A stretch of 12,547 nt of DNA from Bacillota bacterium (GCA_023621975.1 JAMOAC010000329.1:1-12547), one strand, 5' to 3'. Counted from the stretch's first letter, positions 1-6,400 are shown. Notes: generated from the sequence alone by a model not told the origin. Made by a program: numbers and translations.

Positions 1-290
1 TTTTAACACATTCATCTTGTAAATGCAATATGAAAAATTAAAAATTTTATTTTTTGTCAAAATATTAACAAAAACATGTACAGGCAGCGACCTATAAGAT
101 GAAGCATAATAAAGTAGACAGTAAAGCATGAAGTACAATGAAATAGAAAGCAAAGCATAATAATGTTGAAAGCAAGAGAAAATATAATGCAAAACATAAT
201 GAAGTACAATGCAAAGAATAATACCGGAGCAATACAGGCAATTAGAGAAATTTAAAATATTATAAAATAAAGTTTTTACAGTTGTTTCAA
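1..290. other. AT-rich gene-free region with degenerate short repeats
   Basis: No convincing coding region is seen. From about 100 to 225 the plus strand is purine-rich and carries loosely repeated words of the type AAAGCATAAT and GAAGTACAATG; the latter is exact at 130-140 and 201-211, and related words start near 101, 122, 151, 190 and 211. The stretch could be a decayed tandem repeat or simply low-complexity spacer. I see no hairpin with a U tract, tRNA or known riboswitch motif. Confidence 0.4.
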
Positions 291-313
291 AATACCCCCT
301 ATGGGTATATAAT
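285..313 (+). promoter_or_regulatory. Glutaredoxin promoter with CsoR/CstR-like operator
   Basis: A perfect inverted repeat ATACCC-N5-GGGTAT occupies 292-308 and runs directly into a consensus -10 TATAAT at 308-313. The -35 is weak (TTTCAA at 285-290, 17-bp spacing). A C-tract/G-tract dyad with flanking TA is the known operator form of the CsoR/CstR/RcnR (DUF156) family of copper or persulfide sensors. Its placement between -35 and -10 fits repression of the glutaredoxin gene. The regulator is not in this window, so its identity is inferred. Confidence 0.55.
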
Positions 314-401
314 ATATCGAGAGAAACAAATAATATTATCATATGATACCACAAAGAGAATTGGTTTGTTCTCCCAGTAACAACAAAAGGAGGTAGTAAA
401 T

Positions 402-641
402 TTGTCGGTAAAGGTATATTCAACACCTTCATGTCCATGGTGCATGGTGGCAAAAAGGTACCTGGAATCAAAAAATGTGCAATATGAAGAATATGACGTA
501 TCAAAAGACAGAAATGCAGCAATTGAAATGGTGCAAAAATCAGGACAGAGAGGTGTTCCCGTTATTGACATAAACGGCAGCATTGTGGTCGGATTTAACC
601 GGCATGAGATTGACAGGCTGCTTGAAAATGGAATTGGTTGA
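402..641 (+). CDS. YruB/NrdH-like glutaredoxin
   Basis: A 79-residue cytoplasmic thiol-disulfide oxidoreductase of the small glutaredoxin/NrdH fold. The redox motif is C11-P-W-C14 after the first beta strand (VKVYSTPS), the cis-proline motif is G51-V-P53, and the GF motif of the C-terminal part is at 64-65 (VVGFNRHEIDRLL). Length and the CPWC variant fit the YruB-type glutaredoxin-like proteins of clostridia, which act with a thioredoxin-reductase-like partner; the partner is not in this window. The start is a TTG preceded by a strong GGAGG at 389-393 with 8-base spacing; no upstream ATG fits. It stands alone, between an upstream promoter with a CsoR-like operator and a downstream hairpin terminator, which suggests control by a copper or sulfide sensor. 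The exact substrate cannot be deduced. Confidence 0.93.
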   Translation: MSVKVYSTPSCPWCMVAKRYLESKNVQYEEYDVSKDRNAAIEMVQKSGQRGVPVIDINGSIVVGFNRHEIDRLLENGIG

Positions 642-656
642 TTGTATTATAACTGA

Positions 657-744
657 CCTGTTGTGACAGGGTAGTGGCAGAGAAGTTTAATGTCTTGGCA
701 GCTGAATGCCGCTGTCTGATAATCTGTTGCAACAGGCTTTTTTT
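657..744 (+). terminator. Long imperfect hairpin with U tract after the glutaredoxin gene
   Basis: Bases 657-670 pair with 723-736 over 14 positions including G-U pairs (CCTGTTGTGACAGG against TCTGTTGCAACAGG), and seven T follow at 738-744. A second 7-bp stem is possible inside (673-679 with 707-713), with a competing pairing of GGCA 697-700 and TGCC 707-710. The U tract makes it the likely transcription end of the glutaredoxin gene. The unusually long structured interior leaves room for a small stable RNA. Confidence 0.6.
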
Positions 745-976
745 ATGCCTGATTGCTTTTCCGTTGTTTTATTGTTTTCTGATTTTTTAACTGGAAAATT
801 TTTGGATAATTCTTATTGCCAAACCATATAGGTGATAATCGCCCGCATATATGGTAGAATTTTAAAGAAAAATTCAAATCATGAATTTGTACTTTAGGAA
901 AAATTATTGAAAGCAGATAATCTAAAGTGATTATTCTGAAATGCCTATTGTAATTTTAAGAGGAGGGTGATACTTT
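745..976. other. Intergenic region upstream of yjbQ
   Basis: No gene is seen. It contains a perfect 8-bp inverted repeat ACCATATA (823-830) and TATATGGT (848-855) with a 17-base spacer, and a smaller dyad AAATTC (870-875) and GAATTT (883-888). No convincing -35/-10 pair was found, so the yjbQ promoter is unresolved. The ribosome binding site AGGAGGG lies at 961-967. Confidence 0.4.
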
Positions 977-1393
977 ATGAAAAGCTACAGGAAGGAATTA
1001 TGGTTTGACGTTAAAAAAAGAAGGGAGTTTATAAACATTACTCCGCTGGTGGAGCAATGCCTTGCTGAAAGCGGAATAAAGGAAGGATTACTGCTGTGCA
1101 ATGCGATGCACATAACGGCAAGTGTGTTTATAAATGACGATGAGAGCGGATTGCACAAGGACTTTGAAGCTTTCCTTGAAAAGCTGGCCCCGGAAAAGCC
1201 TTATGAGCAGTACCATCACAATGGCTTTGAGGACAATGCCGACGCCCATCTTAAACGTACCATTATGGGCAGGGAGGTTGTAGTGGCTGTAACCAACGGC
1301 AAGTTGGACTTTGGCCCGTGGGAACAGATATTTTACGGAGAGTTTGACGGAAAAAGAAGGAAAAGAGTTCTTGTAAAAATCATCGGCGAATAG
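977..1393 (+). CDS. yjbQ: YjbQ / UPF0047 family protein (secondary thiamine-phosphate synthase-like)
   Basis: A 138-residue protein, the normal length of the UPF0047 (YjbQ) family, which forms small beta-rich homotrimers in the cytoplasm. Family marks are the [15 protein letters not shown] block (44-58, with H45), the [14 protein letters not shown] block (80-93) with clustered His/Asp residues thought to bind metal, and the C-terminal [13 protein letters not shown] block (113-125). Family members show weak thiamine-phosphate synthase activity in overexpression studies and are annotated accordingly, but the true physiological role is unsettled. The ATG is preceded by AGGAGGG at 961-967 with 9-base spacing. 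It appears monocistronic; a GC-rich hairpin follows before the next gene. There is no TPP riboswitch in front of it, unlike thiT further on. Confidence 0.92.
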   Translation: MKSYRKELWFDVKKRREFINITPLVEQCLAESGIKEGLLLCNAMHITASVFINDDESGLHKDFEAFLEKLAPEKPYEQYHHNGFEDNADAHLKRTIMGREVVVAVTNGKLDFGPWEQIFYGEFDGKRRKRVLVKIIGE

Positions 1394-1441
1394 GACCTAC
1401 CAGCCTGCATTGAGTTTACATAAATTGTCTGTTGAATAATT

Positions 1442-1473
1442 CCCCCCTGTCTTGTATCGTATTAACAGGGGGG
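1442..1473 (+). promoter_or_regulatory. GC-rich hairpin that contains the ribosome binding site of the GH18 gene
   Basis: CCCCCCTGT at 1442-1450 pairs perfectly with ACAGGGGGG at 1465-1473 across a 14-base loop. Only three T follow, which is poor for an intrinsic terminator. The purine run AGGGGGG (1467-1473) is also the only Shine-Dalgarno-like sequence for the ATG at 1481, at 7-base spacing. The hairpin can therefore end yjbQ transcription, hide the ribosome binding site, or both. Confidence 0.6.
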
Positions 1474-1480
1474 TTTATGT

Positions 1481-3094
1481 ATGAGCGAAAAGTCCGTAAA
1501 GGGGTTTATCATCTTAATTCTCACCATGCTTATAGTAGCGTTTTTACCGGGTGCAAATGGTACTTATGCTCAAAATGGAAAATTTAACATGTCGTACATA
1601 TATTTCGGGAAACCGTCGTCGTATAGTTATTATGTAAATCGAACCAATGGTTCACTGAATGAGGTTGCACCCGGTTATTTTAATATTGACAGCGAAGGAA
1701 ATCTTGAAATTGATTCCTCATTTAGCATTGGTTTTATAGATGAAATGCATGCAAAAGGAATAAAAGTTGTTCCGTTTCTCAGCAATCATTGGAACAGGGA
1801 GGCAGGGAGAAAAGCTTTAGACAAAAGGGAAGCCCTTGCGAAGCAAATTGCAACGGTAATTTTCAAGTATAACCTGGATGGGGTAAATGTAGACATTGAA
1901 AACTTAACGGAAGCAGATCGTGAAAACTATGTTGATTTTGTGAGGAGACTGAGAAATAAGATGGGATACGGCAAAACCCTTTCAGTTGCTGTTGCGCCTA
2001 ATCCGTATAATATTTCGACAGGCTGGCAGGGTTCGTACGATTATGCCGCTCTTGCAAAATACTCCGACTATCTCATGGTTATGGCATACGACGAAAGTTA
2101 TCAGGGTGGTCCGGCTGGGCCTGTAGCAAGCGCTCCGTTTGTCGAGAGATCGATAAAATATGCAATCGAAAGGGTACCCAGGGATAAAATCGTGCTGGGG
2201 ATACCTTTTTACGGCAGGCTGTGGAAGACCGACGGCTCTTACGGCGGGTATGGAGTGAGTAATGTAACTGTTGAACAGTTGATTCAAAAATACAACGGAA
2301 AGGTTACCTATGATATAAATGCCCAAACGCCAAAAGCAGTGATTACTATAAATCAAAGTGATGACAAGCCGACTGTACTGGGAAGGAAACTTGATGCTGG
2401 CACTTACGTCATATGGTTTGAAAATGAGAGGTCTATCAAGTATAAGCTGAGCCTTGTTCAAAAATATGACATTAAAGGAACGGGAAGCTGGAGCCTTGGG
2501 CAGGAGACGGAAGATACATGGGTGTATTACGACCGGTGGCTCAACGGGCGTTACTTTACAGATTGTGAAAGCCATTGGGCACAGGGGTCAATTTTCTTTG
2601 TTGAAGAAAAAGGCTGGATGAATGGTGTGTCCAGTACGAAGTTTGCTCCTGACAATATCATTACGAGAGCAGAGGTGGCTGCCGTACTGGTAAGGGCTCT
2701 TGGACTTAAAGGAGATACAAGCGGCACGTCATTTAAGGATACGTCAAAACACTGGGCAAGGAATGAAATCGAGATAGCAAGGCAAAATAACATAGTAATT
2801 GGAGCAGGAGACGGAAATTTCCTGCCCGACAATCCCGTTACAAGGCAGGAACTGGCAGTCATGCTGGACAGGATTCTTTCGCTGCCCGGCGCTGATGAAA
2901 AATTTGAAAACCCTTACTGGGATATAACTTATAATAAGTTTAAGTGGTCATACAATTCAATACTTAACATGACATATAACGGCATCTTTACCGGAGGAAC
3001 AGACGGAGGATTTCATCCGTACGAAGGTGTTACAAGGGCACAAATGGCGGTGTTAATGGAGAGAATTTCGAAATATATTGAGAAAACTCAGTGA
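1481..3094 (+). CDS. Secreted GH18 glycosidase with three S-layer homology domains
   Basis: A 537-residue exported protein. Residues 1-30 form a signal peptide (KSVKGF, a hydrophobic core, likely cleavage after TYA). A family 18 TIM barrel spans about 35-345: the catalytic strand is D133-GVNVDI-E140, where E140 is the acid and the third motif position is Asn, as in YaaH/SleL-type peptidoglycan N-acetylglucosaminidases rather than classic chitinases. The MAYDE motif (201-205) and a conserved W at 337 also fit. Three SLH domains follow at about 358-410, 417-466 and 484-530, the last degenerate at its start; these anchor proteins to secondary cell wall polymer. The likely role is cell-wall or chitin-like glycan trimming at the cell surface. 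The ATG is used with AGGGGGG inside a hairpin; the gene is followed by a promoter for another transcript, not by an operon partner. Confidence 0.92.
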   Translation: MSEKSVKGFIILILTMLIVAFLPGANGTYAQNGKFNMSYIYFGKPSSYSYYVNRTNGSLNEVAPGYFNIDSEGNLEIDSSFSIGFIDEMHAKGIKVVPFLSNHWNREAGRKALDKREALAKQIATVIFKYNLDGVNVDIENLTEADRENYVDFVRRLRNKMGYGKTLSVAVAPNPYNISTGWQGSYDYAALAKYSDYLMVMAYDESYQGGPAGPVASAPFVERSIKYAIERVPRDKIVLGIPFYGRLWKTDGSYGGYGVSNVTVEQLIQKYNGKVTYDINAQTPKAVITINQSDDKPTVLGRKLDAGTYVIWFENERSIKYKLSLVQKYDIKGTGSWSLGQETEDTWVYYDRWLNGRYFTDCESHWAQGSIFFVEEKGWMNGVSSTKFAPDNIITRAEVAAVLVRALGLKGDTSGTSFKDTSKHWARNEIEIARQNNIVIGAGDGNFLPDNPVTRQELAVMLDRILSLPGADEKFENPYWDITYNKFKWSYNSILNMTYNGIFTGGTDGGFHPYEGVTRAQMAVLMERISKYIEKTQ

Positions 3095-3122
3095 GGTTGG
3101 ATAATGATATGTTAAGAAAATA

Positions 3123-3151
3123 TTGATTGCTGTAATATATAATGCTATAAT
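3123..3151 (+). promoter_or_regulatory. Strong sigma-A type promoter
   Basis: TTGATT at 3123-3128 and TATAAT at 3146-3151 are separated by 17 bases, and an extended TGC precedes the -10. This is one of the best promoter matches in the window. It would start a transcript near 3158, in gene-free DNA. Confidence 0.65.
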
Positions 3152-3157
3152 CTTAGC

Positions 3158-3338
3158 TATATAATAACATAACCATGGCGGACAACTGAATATGGTATAT
3201 GGTATAGAGCACAGGAAGTGTTTTATACCGGACAGTTCGGAACCATCCTGTCCTTAAACAAAACTATGGCTCCCGGTCTTTGCCGGGTTGAAAATAATTG
3301 TTAATTGTTAATGAAGGGGCAGATATGCCCTTTTTTTT
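3158..3338 (+). ncRNA. Putative structured RNA or leader of unknown class, ending in a terminator
   Basis: The predicted transcript from the promoter at 3123-3151 holds a 12-bp hairpin (3201-3212 with 3218-3229, loop AGGAA). It is enclosed by possible pairings 3184-3188/3233-3237 and 3192-3196/3242-3246. Two mutually exclusive pairings compete for the same segment: 3180-3184 with 3249-3253, or 3230-3235 with 3248-3253. A GC hairpin lies at 3272-3287 and a terminator at 3317-3338. Such switchable pairing plus a terminator resembles a riboswitch or attenuator, but I recognise no consensus (no T-box, TPP, c-di-GMP, c-di-AMP or preQ1-I motif). It could control queT or be a free RNA. Extent and function are inferred. 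Confidence 0.4.
3317..3338 (+). terminator. Intrinsic terminator
   Basis: GGGCA at 3317-3321 pairs with TGCCC at 3326-3330 around a GATA loop, followed by eight T. This is a short but clear rho-independent terminator for the transcript from the promoter at 3123-3151 and for any read-through from the GH18 gene. Confidence 0.7.
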
Positions 3339-3339
3339 G

Positions 3340-3489
3340 TCCAGGGACTGTCCAGAGGGACGGTTCTCGTGGTCTTCTCCTCGTGGCATTCTCGCGGCCT
3401 TTTTTCAGGGGGACGGTTCTCAACTGTCGCGTTATAATATGCTTTGTGAATATGTGACAGAGGTATGACAGGGAACCGTCCCCTGTCAC
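3340..3489. repeat. REP-like repeat cluster with GGGACGGTTC cores
   Basis: GGGACGGTTCTC occurs directly repeated at 3357-3368 and 3410-3421, and an inverted version GGGAACCGTCCCC lies at 3471-3483. The last copy is embedded in a 21-base dyad (GACAGGG 3465-3471, CCCTGTC 3481-3487 are its arms) and in an outer dyad GTGACAG 3454-3460 / CTGTCAC 3483-3489. The local GC content is higher than in the surrounding intergenic DNA. Elements of this kind are widely scattered in Firmicute genomes and are often associated with REP-associated tyrosine transposases; no transposase is present here. A related hairpin lies at 8756-8797. Confidence 0.6.
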
Positions 3490-3530
3490 ATTGGTAACCA
3501 ACACCTGCTGCATTAATGTCATTTCTGTTA

Positions 3531-3558
3531 ATACACCATAACGTCTGTTGTGGTGTAT
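3531..3558 (+). promoter_or_regulatory. Leader hairpin upstream of queT
   Basis: ATACACCATAAC (3531-3542) pairs with GTTGTGGTGTAT (3547-3558) over 12 bp with one G-U pair and a GTCT loop. It lies 46 bases before the queT start and is not followed by a U tract. queT genes are often preceded by preQ1 riboswitches, but the preQ1-I pattern (short hairpin plus an A-rich tail able to pair with its loop) is not convincing here. Confidence 0.4.
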
Positions 3559-3604
3559 AAACGGTAGAAGATTGGCAATATAAATAACAAGGAGGAACAG
3601 TTAC

Positions 3605-4090
3605 ATGTGGGAGAAACGTAATATTAGATTTTTAGCTGAAGCGGCAATTATTGCTGCGATATACGCAGCGATTTCTATTATATTTGCTCCAATAAGTTCA
3701 GGACCTGTTCAGGTCAGAATTTCAGAAGCACTTACGGTATTACCTGTGTTCACGCCCGCAGCAATACCGGGGCTTTTTGTAGGATGTATCGTTGCAAACA
3801 TAGTTACCGGTAACGGGCCAGTTGATGTGATATTTGGCAGCCTGGCGACCCTGATTGCGGCATTTTTATCATATAAAATGCCGAGACGCTTCCTTGTGCC
3901 ACTGCCGCCGGTCATTATAAATGCGGTTGTTGTAGGGTTTATATTAAATTATGTGCTGGAAGCGCCCCTGTTTGCAAGCATGGTCTATGTTGGAGCAGGG
4001 CAGGCTGTAGCTTGTTATGGACTGGGCTATCCCCTGATGCTCCAGCTGGAAAAATACAAGGATAAAATTTTTCTGTCATATAAAAAATAA
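3605..4090 (+). CDS. queT: QueT family ECF transporter S component (queuosine precursor)
   Basis: A 161-residue integral membrane protein, the usual length of QueT. Hydrophobic segments cover about 10-30, 43-68, 73-90, 100-118 and 122-146, giving 5-6 helices. Family marks are GPVQVRISEALTVLPVFTPAAIPGLFVGCIVAN, split here as the RISEALTVLP block (38-47) and the PGLFVGCIVAN block (55-65), with GPVDVIFGSLATL (71-83) after it. S components bind the substrate (here probably preQ1 or preQ0 for tRNA queuosine) and dock on a shared EcfAAT energizing module encoded elsewhere. The ATG has AAGGAGG at 3589-3595 with 9-base spacing. It is probably monocistronic; no queuosine genes lie nearby. Its promoter is unresolved: the best upstream promoter (3123-3151) is separated from it by a terminator and a repeat cluster. 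Confidence 0.92.
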   Translation: MWEKRNIRFLAEAAIIAAIYAAISIIFAPISSGPVQVRISEALTVLPVFTPAAIPGLFVGCIVANIVTGNGPVDVIFGSLATLIAAFLSYKMPRRFLVPLPPVIINAVVVGFILNYVLEAPLFASMVYVGAGQAVACYGLGYPLMLQLEKYKDKIFLSYKK

Positions 4091-4113
4091 GGCTTTACAA
4101 AAAGTAAAGCCTT
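4089..4113. terminator. Bidirectional terminator between queT and the Na/Pi cotransporter gene
   Basis: AAGGCTTTAC (4089-4098) and GTAAAGCCTT (4104-4113) form a perfect 10-bp stem with an AAAAA loop. On the minus strand it is followed by a T-rich run (complement of 4081-4090), so it is strongest for the convergent minus-strand gene; on the plus strand the trailing bases are only weakly T-rich. Confidence 0.75.
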
Positions 4114-4135
4114 ATAATCAGGTAAAAAATGAATT

Positions 4136-5842
4136 TTACAAATCAGGAGTGTATTCAATATTATCAACAATAAAGCCTTTATAGTCTTCTATAACGGCTT
4201 CTGCGATATTGGTGCAATGATCTGCAATTCTTTCAAGATTGTGGACCAGTTCTACAAAAGAGACTGCAGCCAATGGATTACACAATCCTTTGGAAAGTCT
4301 TTCCAAGTGCCTTGAACGAAGGCTTTCTTCCATTTCGTCAATATCTTTTTCCTTTGACAGGGTTTTTTTGGCCAGTTCAACATTTCCTTCATTAAGAGCA
4401 TGAATCGTGTCATCCACCATGCCGTTAACCTCTTCAAAGGCATTTGTTATTTCTCTTATAGCCTCATCAGAGAAAGGTAGATTTTCATTTTCCTTTATCA
4501 CAGCGGATTCTGCTATGTTTTCACAATAATCGCCTATTCGCTCAATGTCGTTGACTACATGCATAAGGCCTGTAAGCCTTACGGATTGACGGGATGTAAG
4601 GGTACTCACAGAGAGCATCATGGAAAGGTAGCTTATTATTTCGTACTGCAGTTTGTCCACTGTTTCTTCATATTCGTGTACTTTTTTTACTTCATTCATA
4701 TCTGAGAATATATACGCTTTTTTGGCGCTTTGCATCATCTGCTGAGCGGTAAGCGCCATCCTTGTAAGCTCCTTGGTGGCAAGATTCATTGCGATGGACG
4801 GGTTGCTCAGCATTCTCTTATCAAGATAGACGACGCCTTTTTCAATATGGTCTTCCTTCCCTGGCACAATAAATGTAACTATTCTGGCGAGTACGGCTAT
4901 AAGAGGAAGCCATATTATTGTGTTAATCAGATTGAATCCGGTGTGGGCGTTTGCGATCTGCCGTGAAACTACTTTTACTTCAGTTCCTACAGGGGAAATT
5001 AATTCAATAAGCTTGGCAAATGCAGGTATAAAGAACATAAACAAAATTGAACCAAACACGTTAAAAATAGTATGAGCAACAGCAGCACGTTTTGCATTGA
5101 CACTTGCACCGATGCTTGCAAGCAGGGCAGTCACCGTTGTTCCGATATTGCTTCCAAATAATATTGGCAGTGCAGTCTGAAGGCTTATCAGTGCATTCCC
5201 CGCATCATCTATAGGCGTAGAAGCCAGGTTTTGAAGGACAGCAATAAATGCACTGCTGCTTTGAATAATTCCCGTTCCGATTGTTCCCACAAGCAATCCA
5301 AGAACAGGATTTTTTCCAAGGCGAAGAACTATATCGGAAAAAGCCTTGCTCTGCCCCAGGGGTTTCATTGCATCACCCATCGTATTCAGGCCTATGAAAA
5401 GTACGCCGAATGCAAAAACAATCTGCCCTATGTATTTAACATTTCTTCTTTTGGTCAAGAACATCAGAAGGAAACCAATTGCGGCAATGGGATAGGCATA
5501 GTCGCCTATATCAAAAGCCACAATTTGGGCTGTGATAGTTGTACCTATGTTTGCACCGAATATAACGCCTATAGCCTGGGGCAACGTCATCAGGCCGGCA
5601 CTGACAAACCCTACCACCATTACCGTTGTGGCGCTGCTGCTTTGTATTATGGAAGTTACAAGCGTTCCTACAAGGACAGCTATTAATGGGTTTTTTGTAA
5701 GTACTTCAAGAATGCGCCTCATCTTTTCTCCGGCTGCCTTTTGAAGCCCTTCTCCCATAAGGTTCATACCGTATATAAACAGGGCCAGCCCACCCGCCAG
5801 TCCGAATATCATTCCAAGAGTGTCAAAATGATTTGATGACAT
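4136..5842 (-). CDS. Na/Pi cotransporter family protein with C-terminal PhoU domain
   Basis: A 568-residue protein. The N-terminal membrane part (about 8-325) holds the two inverted Na_Pi_cotrans repeats, each with the signature QSSSA: Q67-SSSATT and Q194-SSSA, followed by the matching IGTTITA (99-105) and IGTTVTA (233-239) motifs. The C-terminal cytoplasmic part (about 345-555) is a PhoU-like helical bundle with its two metal-binding helices E434-RIGDYCENIAE and E537-RIADHCTNIAE. This NptA/YjbB-like architecture imports or exports phosphate with sodium, and the PhoU part is thought to regulate it. The start at 5842 has GGGAGG on the minus strand at 5847-5852 with a short 4-base spacing. It ends at a terminator shared with queT and has no operon partner. 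The direction of phosphate movement cannot be read from sequence. Confidence 0.93.
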   Translation of the reverse strand: MSSNHFDTLGMIFGLAGGLALFIYGMNLMGEGLQKAAGEKMRRILEVLTKNPLIAVLVGTLVTSIIQSSSATTVMVVGFVSAGLMTLPQAIGVIFGANIGTTITAQIVAFDIGDYAYPIAAIGFLLMFLTKRRNVKYIGQIVFAFGVLFIGLNTMGDAMKPLGQSKAFSDIVLRLGKNPVLGLLVGTIGTGIIQSSSAFIAVLQNLASTPIDDAGNALISLQTALPILFGSNIGTTVTALLASIGASVNAKRAAVAHTIFNVFGSILFMFFIPAFAKLIELISPVGTEVKVVSRQIANAHTGFNLINTIIWLPLIAVLARIVTFIVPGKEDHIEKGVVYLDKRMLSNPSIAMNLATKELTRMALTAQQMMQSAKKAYIFSDMNEVKKVHEYEETVDKLQYEIISYLSMMLSVSTLTSRQSVRLTGLMHVVNDIERIGDYCENIAESAVIKENENLPFSDEAIREITNAFEEVNGMVDDTIHALNEGNVELAKKTLSKEKDIDEMEESLRSRHLERLSKGLCNPLAAVSFVELVHNLERIADHCTNIAEAVIEDYKGFIVDNIEYTPDL

Positions 5843-5880
5843 GTTACCTCCCGTAATTTTTTTAATAATAATATTTTGCT

Positions 5881-5909
5881 ATTTTTTGAGGCTGATTAAA
5901 CCCTGTCAA
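5881..5909 (-). promoter_or_regulatory. Candidate promoter of the Na/Pi cotransporter gene
   Basis: On the minus strand a consensus TTGACA (complement of 5904-5909) is followed after 17 bases by AAAAAT (complement of 5881-5886). The -35 is perfect, the -10 is imperfect (4 of 6). It lies about 40 bases upstream of the start codon. Confidence 0.45.
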
Positions 5910-6060
5910 TTTTATCATACAATTTATGTTCGGGACAACTGTTTTCTTCCTTTGCACGGCCGTATTACCTGCGCAGAAATCCCGCTGCCAAGTTTAAATT
6001 TTTAATATTAAGGTTGATTGAAAATTTGTTTTAAATAAATTGAACTATGATTTGGGAATG

Positions 6061-6090
6061 TTGGTAAAACGTACAAAAATTTGTTATAAT
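6061..6090 (+). promoter_or_regulatory. Candidate promoter of the stalk/PPC protein gene
   Basis: TTGGTA at 6061-6066 and a consensus TATAAT at 6085-6090 are 18 bases apart. A transcript from here would have a leader of about 300 bases before the gene at 6401. An alternative weak promoter overlaps the palindrome at 6159-6176 (TTGTAC with TATTAT at 6186-6191). Confidence 0.45.
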
Positions 6091-6400
6091 AAAAAATGTC
6101 GGCAATAAATTGAATATAAATAATTTATTTATGATTTAAAAGCAGTTTATAAGACGCGATTAATTGTACAATTAATATAAAGTTATATTATCATTAATAT
6201 ACTTATCATGGTATTCACAGCAGTTAAATTTCTTGTAAAAAGATAATCTTCAGGTATTGAGATGGTGAAATCCAGCTATCGGAGCGCAGGTGTGGAATCT
6301 TATGTTTTTTAATTAAATGTTGTATAAGATAATTCATAATATTTGTTAAAATAATTTATTAACTGAAAAAATAATTGAAAAAATGAAAGGGGTAATTGAA
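6091..6400 (+). promoter_or_regulatory. Long AT-rich leader with an 18-bp palindrome
   Basis: There is no coding region. A perfect 18-bp palindrome ATTAATTGTACAATTAAT lies at 6159-6176. A small GC-richer island at about 6250-6300 (containing GGTGAAATCC and GGAGCGCAGG) stands out in otherwise AT-rich sequence, flanked by a short AAGAT (6240-6244) / ATCTT (6297-6301) dyad and followed by six T at 6305-6310. No known riboswitch class was recognised. The ribosome binding site AAAGGGG is at 6386-6392. Confidence 0.4.

Noticed and set aside
3158..3300. A c-di-AMP (ydaO) or T-box riboswitch
   Set aside because: GGTCTTTGCCGGGTTGAA resembles a small part of the ydaO motif, but the other conserved blocks are missing. 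The T-box GGGTGGNACCGCG word is absent.
3158..3338. 6S RNA
   Set aside because: The length is right, but the two ends do not pair into a long rod with a central open bubble.
3301..3522. A 73-codon minus-strand open frame across the repeat cluster
   Set aside because: It consists of the REP-like repeats and the terminator read backwards, has no ribosome binding site and no recognisable protein motif.
5231..5686. A 151-codon plus-strand open frame within the Na/Pi cotransporter gene
   Set aside because: It is antisense to a well-conserved gene with both QSSSA motifs and shows no protein-like features.
6241..6310. A cobalamin-type riboswitch suggested by GGTGAAATCC
   Set aside because: The diagnostic B12 box and the rest of the conserved core are absent, and the gene downstream has no link to cobalamin.
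6383..6400. An earlier in-frame ATG for the stalk/PPC protein
   Set aside because: It has no ribosome binding site, and the AAAGGGG that serves the ATG at 6401 lies inside the added codons. The signal peptide also starts properly at 6401.
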